Shown here: positions 17,102-25,012 of the stretch, one piece after another | Numbering within the stretch: the first letter of the stretch is position 1 | How the letters are laid out: every line of letters starts with the position of its first letter | From: Candidatus Omnitrophota bacterium | Lineage (GTDB): Bacteria > Omnitrophota > Gorgyraeia > Duberdicusellales > 4484-171 | DNA: 40,156 bases | Assembly: GCA_003565945.1 (NCBI GenBank) | Contig: PXAH01000015.1 | Coordinates: forward strand, 1-40,156 | Reading direction: 5' to 3' | Notes under the pieces: model-generated | Databases searched by the model: none | Seen by the model: the letters and a program-made list of their open reading frames with translations, nothing else | Told to the model about the DNA's origin: nothing | Made by a program: the position numbers and the translations under genes

Positions 17102-17427
17102 TGAAACTTAGAATTCAGAAGAAAAAGACCAAATATCCCAGCCGGGAATTAGAATATACCCAATATTTAAAAGAAAAAGAACAAGAATGGGAAAAGCTTT
17201 GCCTGAATTGCGGCGCTTGTTGCGGAGCTTACGATGACCCTTGCCGCCACCTTGAAAAAAATAAAAAAACTAACAGATTTTTTTGCAAAATCTACTCGCA
17301 AAGGCTTGGTATTCAAAAAACTGTAAGCGGCGAATTATTTAAATGTGTTCCGATTAAAAAATTACTGCCGGAAAATTGGAAAAACAGCCGCTTCTGCGCT
17401 TACAAAAAAAAACAGAATAAATTATGA
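17101..17427 (+). CDS. YkgJ-type cysteine-cluster protein
   Basis: 108 residues. The pattern C34-x2-C37-x2-C40-C41 followed by further cysteines (DDPCRHL, FFCKIY, FKCVPI and FCAYK) matches the YkgJ/CxxCxxCC zinc- or iron-binding family (PF03692). The biochemical role of this family is poorly known; metal chelation or an Fe-S centre is assumed. The N-terminal 32 residues are highly charged and probably helical. It starts in the hppA stop codon and overlaps the next gene by 4 nt (ATGA). Cytoplasmic, no signal peptide. Confidence 0.8.
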   Translation: MKLRIQKKKTKYPSRELEYTQYLKEKEQEWEKLCLNCGACCGAYDDPCRHLEKNKKTNRFFCKIYSQRLGIQKTVSGELFKCVPIKKLLPENWKNSRFCAYKKKQNKL

Positions 17428-18581
17428 AAAGAATTAAGGGTATAAACTTAGGCGGATGGTTAATGATGGAGGGTTATATCTTAGGCGGGCCCAATATTGC
17501 TGAATGTATAATAAAAAAGGAATTTAAAAAAGCTTGCGGTGAAAATGAATTAAGTAAATTTACTAAAGCCTTTTATCAAAACTTCATCCAAAAAGAAGAT
17601 TTTAAAAATATAGCTGCAACTAACGCCAAATGGATACGCTTGCCCTTCAACTCTAGACTAATCGAGGAAAAGCCTTACTCTTATTCTAATAGCGGCACAA
17701 AAATTATCAAAAAAGCTTTGGATTGGGCAAAAGAATCCGGCTTAAAGGTTATTCTTGACTTACACGCGGCACCCGGTTCTCAAAACTATGATTGGCACAG
17801 TGATTCTAAAGGAATTGCTGAATTTTGGCAAAAAAAAACTTATCGGGATAGAGCCGTAAAAATTTGGGAATACCTCTCCGATACCTTTAAAAACCACCCT
17901 GGCCTTGGCGGATATGACTTATTAAATGAACCAGTTACCGAAAAAAGAAACTTAAAATTAATCAAAGATTACTATTTAAAAGCAAGAAAGATAATCCGTC
18001 AAAATGATAAAGAGCGCTTGATCTTTCTGGAAGGAAATCTATGGGGGCAGAAAATAGATTTCTTAAAAGGATTAACCGCCGACAAAACAATAATCAGCAT
18101 TCACGCTTATCTGCCTCTTGATTATACTTTCAATTTTTCGATTGGCCTATCTTACCCGGGAAGAATAGAAAATACTTATTGGAATAAGTCAAAAATCTAT
18201 AAATACCTGGAACCCTACGCTGACTTCGCAAGAAAAAATGAAACTGGGATTTTAGTAGGAGAGTTCGGAATAAACTGGCGCGGAGGCTTCTGGGGCGAAA
18301 AAGAGTACTTAAAAGACATTTTAACAGCTTTTGACAATTACGGTTTTGGTTATACCTACTGGACCTATAAATCAATCGCCACCCCCGCCTTTCCGGAAGG
18401 GCTATTTCGCTTCACTAGTAACAATAATTACACCAAAAGAGAAGGGCCCACTTATGGTTGGCAAAATTATAAGTTATACTGGCAGAAAGAAAAAGAAAAA
18501 ATAAAAAAATTCTGGCGCACTGAAAGTTTCACGCCCAATAAGGATATATTAACAATTATAAAAAAGCACTTTGGCACCTAG
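17424..18581 (+). CDS. glycoside hydrolase family 5 protein without export signal
   Basis: 385 residues. It has a TIM-barrel cellulase-fold pattern close to exo-beta-glucanases of GH5: GINLGGWLMMEG at the N-terminus, WIRLPFN, LDLHAAPGSQN, acid/base E169 in YDLLNEPV, HAY at 227-229 and nucleophile E280 in LVGEFGINWRGG. There is no signal peptide or anchor: the chain starts directly with the first barrel strand, so it should act in the cytoplasm, perhaps on an imported or storage glucan or a glycoside. Its start overlaps the Cys-cluster gene. The exact substrate cannot be named from sequence alone. A repeat-rich spacer follows. Confidence 0.85.
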   Translation: MKRIKGINLGGWLMMEGYILGGPNIAECIIKKEFKKACGENELSKFTKAFYQNFIQKEDFKNIAATNAKWIRLPFNSRLIEEKPYSYSNSGTKIIKKALDWAKESGLKVILDLHAAPGSQNYDWHSDSKGIAEFWQKKTYRDRAVKIWEYLSDTFKNHPGLGGYDLLNEPVTEKRNLKLIKDYYLKARKIIRQNDKERLIFLEGNLWGQKIDFLKGLTADKTIISIHAYLPLDYTFNFSIGLSYPGRIENTYWNKSKIYKYLEPYADFARKNETGILVGEFGINWRGGFWGEKEYLKDILTAFDNYGFGYTYWTYKSIATPAFPEGLFRFTSNNNYTKREGPTYGWQNYKLYWQKEKEKIKKFWRTESFTPNKDILTIIKKHFGT

Positions 18582-18614
18582 GCTCCGGAAAAAATACTTT
18601 GTTAAGAATAAGGG

Positions 18615-18805
18615 TCTATCGTCTATCGGTTGCGCTCTCCTTCGCTCTTCGAGCTTCGGAGAAGTCTCGCCGAAGCCTTGGCGAAGGCGGATAGCTCGAA
18701 TCGGTAAACGTTAATCGGTTGCGTTAAAATATTAATATCTGACGTTCAACGATTTACGATGGACGTTTCGAGCTACGTGACCCTTCAACCTTCAACGATA
18801 ACGAT
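18615..18805. repeat. mosaic of short direct and inverted repeats in the GH5-rpe spacer
   Basis: Within the 276-nt spacer are an 8-bp inverted repeat ttcgagct (18648-18655) with agctcgaa (18693-18700), a near-palindrome around cgccgaagccttggcg between them, two copies of atcggttgcg, and two of ttcaacgat. Local GC is higher than in the flanking AT-rich sequence. No gene or convincing promoter was found here. Confidence 0.6.
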
Positions 18806-18857
18806 AGATCAATTGGGGCAATTAGGAATTTACCTGTAAACTGATAATCCGAAAATT

Positions 18858-19496
18858 ATGGCTACAATAGTACCTGCTTTGCTTAGCTCTAAAAAAGAAA
18901 AAATACAAGAGATGGTTGATATATGCTCAGAATTTGCGGACCTCATCCAAATTGATATTATGGATGGGAAGTTTGTTCCCTCAAAAAGCATAACCAAAAA
19001 AGAACTCATAGAGCTTGACATTAAACTTGCCCATGAAATCCACCTTATGGTTGAAAACCCTCTTGAGTGGATAGAACCTGCCAGAGCAATTAATACAAAA
19101 AGAGTGATTTTTCATTTTGAAGCCGTACCAGAACCAATAAAAATAATATCTGCTATTAAAAAAGCCGGTAGGGAAGTAGGAATCTGCCTTAATCCGGAAA
19201 CCAAAATAAAAAAACTATCTCCCATAATAGAAGAGGTAGACTTGGTCTTATTTATGTCAGTTAACCCTGGGTTTTACGGCGCTCCCTTCATTCCGGAGGT
19301 CTTAAGCAAAATCATTAATTTTAAAAGTAAATGGCCCGAAAAAAAAGCTGCTATTGATGGGGGAATAAAAGAAGAAAATATTATTACTGTAAAAAATACC
19401 GGCCTAGACTATATTTGTGTTGGTAGCGCTATCCTTAAAGCAAAAGACCCCAGGCACGCTTTTAATAACTTCAAAAGCCTCATCTCTGATGACTAA
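18858..19496 (+). CDS. rpe: ribulose-phosphate 3-epimerase family protein with an altered metal site
   Basis: 212 residues, about the family length. The (beta/alpha)8 epimerase pattern is clear: VPALLS at the start, DIMDGKFVP (33-41), HLMVENP (62-68), MSVNPGFYG (133-141) and IDGGI (166-170). Rpe interconverts ribulose-5-P and xylulose-5-P; ribulose-5-P is also the substrate of KdsD encoded upstream. The usual metal ligands are His, Asp, His, Asp; here they read Q31, D33, H62, D167, so the first histidine is glutamine. It may still bind metal or may act on a related sugar phosphate. The stop overlaps the next ATG by 8 nt. Confidence 0.8.
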   Translation: MATIVPALLSSKKEKIQEMVDICSEFADLIQIDIMDGKFVPSKSITKKELIELDIKLAHEIHLMVENPLEWIEPARAINTKRVIFHFEAVPEPIKIISAIKKAGREVGICLNPETKIKKLSPIIEEVDLVLFMSVNPGFYGAPFIPEVLSKIINFKSKWPEKKAAIDGGIKEENIITVKNTGLDYICVGSAILKAKDPRHAFNNFKSLISDD

Positions 19497-20271
19497 AGCA
19501 TTAAAAATAATATTTTTAACTGCCTTAATCAGCGGATTGCTAGCTTTCTTTTTTCTTTTTACCCAAAAAGAAGCAATAATTAGCAACCGTGAAGAATCAA
19601 AAAAAGCCGAAAAAACTCAAGTAGCTTTAATCTTTGATGATCTGGGTAATAGTTTACAAGAATTGCATCAAATTTATGAGCTAAAAGTACCGGTTACGAT
19701 TGCGGTAATCCCCGGATTGCGATTTTCAAAAAATATTGCTCATGTTGGTGCCAGGGCCGGATTTTCAGTTTTAATACACCTTCCTCTTGAAGCAAAAGAA
19801 GCAAACATCCACTCTTCCGACCAGTATGATTTCATAGGCAGCCATATGCCTAAAAATCAAATAAACCGACTTCTTAATAATTATCTGAATTCAATAAGAA
19901 TCGCAATCGGAGTAAATAACCATATGGGCTCAAAAGCAACTGAAGACCCTCAACTTATGGCCCAAATCCTAAGACAAATAAAAAGAAGAGGGTTACTTTT
20001 TATCGATAGCCGTACCAGCCAGAACTCGGTTGCTTATCAAATTGCTAAAGAAAAGGGGTTAAAAACCGCCCAAAACCATGCTTTTCTTGACGTTCAAAAC
20101 GACATAAATATAATGGATGAAAAAATGGAGAAACTAATCAAGGAAAATCGCGGAAAAAAAATAATCATTATCGCTCATCCTAAAAAAAATACCTTCAAAT
20201 ACCTTCAAGACAATATAGGGCAATTAAAAGAAAAAGCTGATTTCATTACTATAAAACAATACTTCGAGTAA
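19489..20271 (+). CDS. divergent polysaccharide deacetylase (YibQ/DUF610 type), membrane anchored
   Basis: 260 residues from ATG 19489. The open frame runs further upstream to 19417, but that would overlap rpe by 80 nt and bury the signal anchor. Residues 5-24 are a hydrophobic N-terminal segment. The catalytic fold then follows: FDDLG (49-53), IAVIPGL, IHLPLEA, NNHMGS (143-148) and FIDSRTS (171-177), and a late HPK. These are the marks of PF04748, a polysaccharide-deacetylase relative usually found near murein hydrolase activators and CtpA-type proteases; activity is not well established. It should face the periplasm. Confidence 0.85.
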   Translation: MTKALKIIFLTALISGLLAFFFLFTQKEAIISNREESKKAEKTQVALIFDDLGNSLQELHQIYELKVPVTIAVIPGLRFSKNIAHVGARAGFSVLIHLPLEAKEANIHSSDQYDFIGSHMPKNQINRLLNNYLNSIRIAIGVNNHMGSKATEDPQLMAQILRQIKRRGLLFIDSRTSQNSVAYQIAKEKGLKTAQNHAFLDVQNDINIMDEKMEKLIKENRGKKIIIIAHPKKNTFKYLQDNIGQLKEKADFITIKQYFE

Positions 20272-20282
20272 CCCTAATTTTG

Positions 20283-20816
20283 ATGGGTAAAAAAATTCTA
20301 TTACATATTTGCTGCGGAGTTTGTGCTATTCATCCTATAGAAAAACTGAAAACCGAAGGTTTTCTGATTTTAGGTTATTTCTACAATCCTAATATTTATC
20401 CTCCAGAAGAATACCGTCTTCGCAAAAAAGCCGCCCAAGAGATTGCTAAACTTTACCGAATAGAATTCCTTGAACCTGAATATGAAACAGCCTTGTGGAA
20501 AGAAAAATGTGCTAAATTAGCTAAAGAAAAAGAAGGCGGCAAACGCTGCGACTTTTGCTTCCGGCTTCGGCTTGCGAAAGCAAACCAAAAAGCTAAAGAT
20601 AAAAAAATTAACTATTTTACTACTACCCTAACTATCAGCCCCCACAAAAAAAGCCAAAACATCTTCCAGATCGGCAAAAGCATAGGCGGACAACGATTTT
20701 TAAGCCTAGACTTTAAAAAGGAAGATGGATTCAAAAAAACTATAGACAAAGCTAAAAAAATAGGCCTTTACTGTCAAAACTACTGCGGCTGCCTTCCAAG
20801 CCGCCGCATCTTATAA
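20283..20816 (+). CDS. queH: epoxyqueuosine reductase QueH
   Basis: 177 residues from ATG 20283; a TTG at 20280 is one codon upstream and less likely. QueH performs the last step of queuosine synthesis in tRNA, reducing epoxyqueuosine, and replaces the cobalamin enzyme QueG in many bacteria. The signature is present: adjacent cysteines C10-C11 in HICCGVC, YNPNIYPPEEY (34-44), the CxxC pair C89/C92 in GKRCDFCFRLR, TTTLTISPHK, and a Cys-rich end CQNYCGC. These cysteines bind the Fe-S cluster and a further metal in the characterised Thermotoga enzyme. No strong ribosome site is visible. Other queuosine genes are not in this window. Confidence 0.92.
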   Translation: MGKKILLHICCGVCAIHPIEKLKTEGFLILGYFYNPNIYPPEEYRLRKKAAQEIAKLYRIEFLEPEYETALWKEKCAKLAKEKEGGKRCDFCFRLRLAKANQKAKDKKINYFTTTLTISPHKKSQNIFQIGKSIGGQRFLSLDFKKEDGFKKTIDKAKKIGLYCQNYCGCLPSRRIL

Positions 20817-20839
20817 GATTGCAAATAAAGTGAAATCTC

Positions 20840-21766
20840 ATGGAATCGCGCTACTACTCATATAATCAATATCTACAGGAAACTTTCGGAGAAAGAGTCC
20901 ACCGCCTAAGCTTAGATGCGGGTTTTAACTGCCCCAACCTCGACGGTAGGTTAAGCACCCAAGGCTGTACTTTTTGCAACAATAGGGCCTTCAGCCGCTA
21001 TACAAAAACTAAAAACAGATCCATAAAAGAACAAATTGAAGAATCAATGCTTTTTGCCCGTAACCGCTATAATGCAAAAAAATTTATTGCCTATTTTCAA
21101 GCTTTTAGCAACACTTATGCCGGCCTTAAAACTTTGCAAAAAAGATATAGCATAATAAAAAATTTCAAAAATATAGTAGGTATAGCAATATCTACCCGCC
21201 CGGACTGTATCAATCAAGAAAAACTCTCCCTGCTTTCAGAGTTCAGCCAAAAATACAGGGTTTACATTGAATATGGCCTACAGTCAATTCACGCTACAAC
21301 CCTTAAAAAAATAAACCGCAATCATAACTTGCAATCTTTTCTTGACGCACTCAACTTAACCAAAAAATACAAAAAGATACATCCTGCCGCCCACATCATT
21401 TTAGGATTACCCGGCGAAACCAGAAAGGAAATGTTGGAGACAGCTAAATTTCTGGCTCAAACACCATTGTGGGGGATAAAAATTCACTGTTTTCACGTGG
21501 TAAAAAATACAACCATCCAAAAAGAATACCAAAAGGAAAAAATAAAACTGCTAAGTCAAGAAGAATACTTAAATATTGCAGCTGACTTTCTCAGGTACAC
21601 ATCGCCAAAAACTGTAATTCTCAGATTAATATCAGACGCTTCCCCACAAGAATTAATTGCTCCCAAATGGCTCAACCAGAAAAATAAAGCACTTAACCAG
21701 CTAAATAAACTTCTTGAAGAAAGAAACATCCGGCAAGGGGACAGGTTAACCCCACGGGAAAATTAA
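20840..21766 (+). CDS. YhcC-type radical SAM protein (TIGR01212 family)
   Basis: 308 residues. The N-terminus YYSYNQYLQETFGERVHRLS and the cluster motif C31...C43-x2-C46 (CPNLDG then GCTFCNN) are the hallmarks of the YhcC/Elp3-like subgroup, where the first cysteine is far from the CxxC. Barrel strands AYFQAFSNTYA, STRPDC, EYGLQS and HIILGLPGET follow in the expected order. The reaction is not known for the family, although tRNA modification is often suggested. It follows queH by 23 nt, which fits a tRNA-modification neighbourhood but does not prove it. No ribosome site is obvious before the ATG. Confidence 0.87.
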   Translation: MESRYYSYNQYLQETFGERVHRLSLDAGFNCPNLDGRLSTQGCTFCNNRAFSRYTKTKNRSIKEQIEESMLFARNRYNAKKFIAYFQAFSNTYAGLKTLQKRYSIIKNFKNIVGIAISTRPDCINQEKLSLLSEFSQKYRVYIEYGLQSIHATTLKKINRNHNLQSFLDALNLTKKYKKIHPAAHIILGLPGETRKEMLETAKFLAQTPLWGIKIHCFHVVKNTTIQKEYQKEKIKLLSQEEYLNIAADFLRYTSPKTVILRLISDASPQELIAPKWLNQKNKALNQLNKLLEERNIRQGDRLTPREN

Positions 21767-21807
21767 AAGTGCACAATATTCTTGACACTATGGCTAAAGA
21801 AAGAGGG

Positions 21808-21837
21808 TTGTTATATTGCCCAGTTTTATGGTAGAAT
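21808..21837 (+). promoter_or_regulatory. promoter for ctpA, predicted leaderless
   Basis: TTGTTA (21808-21813), an 18-nt spacer and TAGAAT (21832-21837). The ATG of ctpA begins 6 nt after the -10 box, so the transcript should start at or next to the A of the ATG. There is no Shine-Dalgarno sequence. A TTGACA at 21782-21787 has no -10 box at proper distance. Confidence 0.55.
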
Positions 21838-21843
21838 TACACT

Positions 21844-23229
21844 ATGCGCAAAATATTTCTCGCTTTAATTTTTTGCTTTTTAGCAATACCGCTGACTGCC
21901 CAAACTATTCAGCTTAAGTCTGGAAGGGTAATTGAAGGTAGAATTACCGAACAGACTGACGATTATATTCGGGTAGATTTTCGCGGCGTATCAATAACTT
22001 ACTATTTAGATGAGATTGAAAGTATCGATGGAAAACCGGCTCAGAAACAGACTGAAACCAGTATTCGCTCCAGGCCAGGCCCTGCCAGCCCACAGCCAAA
22101 CAGATCAAAAAACTTAAAAGAATCAAACGGGGATATAGATACTTTTTTTGAAGCCATAACTGAACTTAAGCAAAATTATGTAGAAAGGCCGGAACTAAAA
22201 GAATTAATCTACAACGCAATGCGGGGGATGCTTTACTCCTTGGACCCATACAGCCGCTTTCTAACTCCTGAGGATTACAAAGAACTTGGCGTCGCAACTA
22301 CCGGCGAATTTGGAGGCTTAGGAATTGAAATAACTATGAGGGAAGGAGTTCTTACAATTGTATCGCCTATGGAAGACACACCCGCCTGGAGAGCCGGAAT
22401 TCAACCAGGTGATATTATCGCTCAAATCAACCAAGAATCTACCCAAAACATCACCCTCAAGAAGGCCGTTGAAACGCTCAGAGGAAAACCCGGCACTGAT
22501 GTCAGTTTAATGATTGTACGCCCGGAAACCCAAGAAGTTCTTGAAGTTGAAATAACCAGGGAAATAATCCAAATACAAGACATAAGGAATGCTTCCATAC
22601 TGGAAGATAATATCGGTTACCTAAGAATTGCCGATTTTCGACAATCTACAGCAAAGGATTTAGAGATAGAACTGGCCAAATTCAAAAGAGAAAACTTCGC
22701 CGGATTAATCGTAGATGTGCGCAACAACCCTGGAGGCCTTCTCACATCTGCTATAGCTGTTTCTGATTTATTTTTAGAAGAAGGTTCAACAATAGTTTCT
22801 ATCGACGGCAGAAACCAGGAAAAAATATCCTATGGAGCCCAATTTTCCTTCGGAAAAATTTTAGATATTCCTATCATAGTCATAATTAACAGAGGAAGCG
22901 CATCTGCCAGTGAAATACTCGCCGGCGCCCTTCGAGACAACAACAGAGCTAAACTTTTGGGCGAAACAACGTTTGGGAAAGGTTCAGTTCAAAGCGTTTT
23001 CCCTCTGGCTGACGGATCAGCCCTTCTTTTTACAACTTCCCGCTACTATACACCAAGCGGAATAAGCATCGACAAAGAAGGGATTGAGCCGGATATAATC
23101 GTTGAAAAAGAAAGAATTTCCCCAAGTGAAAGCTCTTATCAAAGACTGGAAAGAGAGGAAGAATTCGATTACAAAAAAGACCCCAAAATAATGCGCGCCT
23201 TAGAGGTCATAAAGAAATCTATCCAGTAA
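21844..23229 (+). CDS. ctpA: carboxy-terminal processing protease (S41) with PDZ domain
   Basis: 461 residues. A signal peptide covers 1-20 (cut after LTAQ). Residues 21-65 form a small beta domain (IQLKSGRVIEGRI), which is an addition to the usual CtpA. Residues 95-150 resemble the N-terminal helical part, the PDZ domain spans about 155-240 (GGLGIEI, GIQPGDIIAQI), and the protease domain about 255-425. The catalytic dyad is S354 (NRGSASASEI) and K379 (TFGKGSVQS). It cleaves C-terminal ends of periplasmic proteins or trims cell-wall hydrolases. The promoter lies directly against the start codon. Confidence 0.93.
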   Translation: MRKIFLALIFCFLAIPLTAQTIQLKSGRVIEGRITEQTDDYIRVDFRGVSITYYLDEIESIDGKPAQKQTETSIRSRPGPASPQPNRSKNLKESNGDIDTFFEAITELKQNYVERPELKELIYNAMRGMLYSLDPYSRFLTPEDYKELGVATTGEFGGLGIEITMREGVLTIVSPMEDTPAWRAGIQPGDIIAQINQESTQNITLKKAVETLRGKPGTDVSLMIVRPETQEVLEVEITREIIQIQDIRNASILEDNIGYLRIADFRQSTAKDLEIELAKFKRENFAGLIVDVRNNPGGLLTSAIAVSDLFLEEGSTIVSIDGRNQEKISYGAQFSFGKILDIPIIVIINRGSASASEILAGALRDNNRAKLLGETTFGKGSVQSVFPLADGSALLFTTSRYYTPSGISIDKEGIEPDIIVEKERISPSESSYQRLEREEEFDYKKDPKIMRALEVIKKSIQ

Positions 23230-23267
23230 GATAAAGGCAGCTAATACCCCCGGCCCAATATCTAAAA

Positions 23268-23705
23268 ATGCAATTATTAATCACCAGAATAAATAAAGGC
23301 AGGGTTTTGGTTGATCAAGAAATCAAAGCTTCTGTCGGCAAAGGAATTGCGGTTTTTGTTGGAATCAATTCAAGCGATACCGAATCAACTCTATGCGCTG
23401 CGGCTGAAAAAATATTAAATATTAGAATTTTTCAAGATCAATCAGGCCGGCTTTTTAAATCCGTTCAGGATAAAAAATATTCAATTCTCTGCATACCCAA
23501 TTTTACCCTTTGTGCTACAACTACAAAAGGAAGGCGGCCTTCTTTTGAAAAAGCTATGGCACCGGTTCAGGCTGAAAAAATGTTTGACAAACTTATGGTT
23601 CTGCTACAGAATAGCATGGTTAATGCCCAGCCGGGATGCTTCGGGGCAAACATGAATATTAATTTAGAATTAGACGGCCCGGTAAATATAATTTTAAAAA
23701 TATAA
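23268..23705 (+). CDS. dtd: D-aminoacyl-tRNA deacylase family protein with altered active-site motifs
   Basis: 145 residues, normal length. The DTD fold is evident: ITRINKGRVLVD at the start, KILNIRIFQDQSGRL, KGRRPSFEKAMAP and PGCFGANMNI. DTD removes D-amino acids (and glycine from tRNA-Ala) from mischarged tRNA. Two normally invariant motifs differ: SQFTL reads PNFTL (77-81) and NxGPxT reads LDGPVN (135-140), although the cross-subunit Gly-Pro is kept. It is either a diverged DTD or a member of a sister group with changed specificity. It lies 38 nt after ctpA with no clear ribosome site. A likely terminator follows. Confidence 0.8.
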   Translation: MQLLITRINKGRVLVDQEIKASVGKGIAVFVGINSSDTESTLCAAAEKILNIRIFQDQSGRLFKSVQDKKYSILCIPNFTLCATTTKGRRPSFEKAMAPVQAEKMFDKLMVLLQNSMVNAQPGCFGANMNINLELDGPVNIILKI

Positions 23706-23719
23706 ACAACGAAATAAAA

Positions 23720-23760
23720 CCTGCCAAATAAAGTAGATGGCAGGCCTTTACTTATTATTT
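23720..23760 (+). terminator. possible Rho-independent terminator after dtd
   Basis: cctgcca (23720-23726) pairs perfectly with tggcagg (23738-23744) around an 11-nt loop and is followed by cctttacttattatttt, which is T-rich but interrupted. It lies 15 nt after the dtd stop. The stem is short, so termination may be partial. Confidence 0.5.
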
Positions 23761-23838
23761 TGCATGCGTTCAGTTATTTTCAAAACGGCCTAGCCAATTT
23801 TCATTCCTGAGGCTTCTTAAGAGCAAAAAGGTAATTTT

Positions 23839-24936
23839 ATGGATTGGGAAAAAGAACTAAAAAAAAGCATTACGAGTATAAACCAGTTAAAAAGCTACAT
23901 AAACCTTTCATCCAAAGAAGAGGCGCAGTTAAAACGCATTGCAAAAATACATCCAATACGTATTAGCCGCTACTACATGTCGCTGATTGATAAAGAAAAC
24001 CCTACTGATCCCATACGAAAGATGATCATTCCTTCTCCGCAAGAGTTAAATTTAGCCGGCTCATATGATACCAGCGGCGAAAAAGAAAGCACAAAAATGC
24101 CGGGACTCCAGCACATGTACCCCCAAACAGCTTTAATTTTAGCAACCAATAGATGTCCAGCTTACTGCCGCTATTGTTTTCGAAAGAGATTAATCGGACT
24201 TGCTACTGATGAAATATTGCACAGAATTGCAACAGCGATCAAGTATATCAAGCAACACCAAGAAATTAATAATGTTTTAATTAGCGGAGGAGATCCCTTT
24301 ATCCTATCAACAAAAATAATTGAAAGCCTCCTGGAAAAACTATCCTCGGTTACGCATCTAGATTATATTCGCTTCGGAACCAGAACGCCGGTAACTTTTC
24401 CAAGCCGGATATTAAAAGACCCTCAACTGCCCGCCCTACTCAAAAATCACTCAGACAAAAAGCAAAAAATATATATCACCACTCAGTTTAACCACCCCAA
24501 AGAAATCACAAAAAAATCTATAGCGGCGATTACTGCTCTCTCCCGTTCAAATTTAACAATTAATAACCAAACAGTTCTGCTTAAAGATATAAATGATGAT
24601 CCAAACATACTAGCCAATCTACAAGCTAAGCTTGTTAGTGTGGGCATAAACCCTTATTATATTTTTCAATGCCGCCCGGTTAAAAGAATAAAAACCAGTT
24701 TTCAAATTCCTCTCAAAAAAAGCTATGCTATCATTGAAGAAGCCTCTAAAAAACTTGACGGCCTCAGTAAACGGTTCAATTATGTTATGTCCCACCGAAC
24801 CGGAAAAATTGAAATAACCGGGATTATGGGAAATTATATCTACTTTAAATACCACCAAGCTAGAAATCCTAAAAACATAGGCAAATGCTTTAAGAAAAAA
24901 ATAAATAATGAAGCTGGATGGCTTGATGATTTATAG
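23839..24936 (+). CDS. KamA-family radical SAM protein (lysine 2,3-aminomutase-like)
   Basis: 365 residues, shorter than clostridial KamA (about 415) and near EpmB/YjeK size. The cluster motif is C106-x3-C110-x2-C113 (CPAYCRYCFRKR). NNVLISGGDPF, IRFGTRTPVTFP, TTQFNHP and INNQTVLLKDIND follow in the expected order. K323 in SHRTGKIEI is the candidate PLP lysine. The aspartates that bind free lysine in true KamA cannot be assigned by eye, so the substrate may be a protein lysine, free lysine or another amine. AAAAGG precedes the ATG. The gene is 76 nt upstream of the giant activase; a shared pathway is possible but unproven. Confidence 0.82.
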   Translation: MDWEKELKKSITSINQLKSYINLSSKEEAQLKRIAKIHPIRISRYYMSLIDKENPTDPIRKMIIPSPQELNLAGSYDTSGEKESTKMPGLQHMYPQTALILATNRCPAYCRYCFRKRLIGLATDEILHRIATAIKYIKQHQEINNVLISGGDPFILSTKIIESLLEKLSSVTHLDYIRFGTRTPVTFPSRILKDPQLPALLKNHSDKKQKIYITTQFNHPKEITKKSIAAITALSRSNLTINNQTVLLKDINDDPNILANLQAKLVSVGINPYYIFQCRPVKRIKTSFQIPLKKSYAIIEEASKKLDGLSKRFNYVMSHRTGKIEITGIMGNYIYFKYHQARNPKNIGKCFKKKINNEAGWLDDL

Positions 24937-25012
24937 AGAGTTTTAAAAAAAGTCCGGAAAACATCTAAGCTTACTAATTGGAAAGGTTAAAGACAAAATA
25001 CGGTGATTACAA

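Noticed and set aside
19417-19488. Upstream extension of the polysaccharide deacetylase
   Set aside because: It would overlap rpe by 80 nt and add 24 residues ahead of the signal anchor; ATG 19489 gives a normal N-terminus.
21782-21817. TTGACA at 21782-21787 with tatatt at 21812-21817 as the ctpA promoter
   Set aside because: The spacer would be 24 nt, too long for a sigma70 promoter; the TTGTTA-N18-TAGAAT pair fits better.
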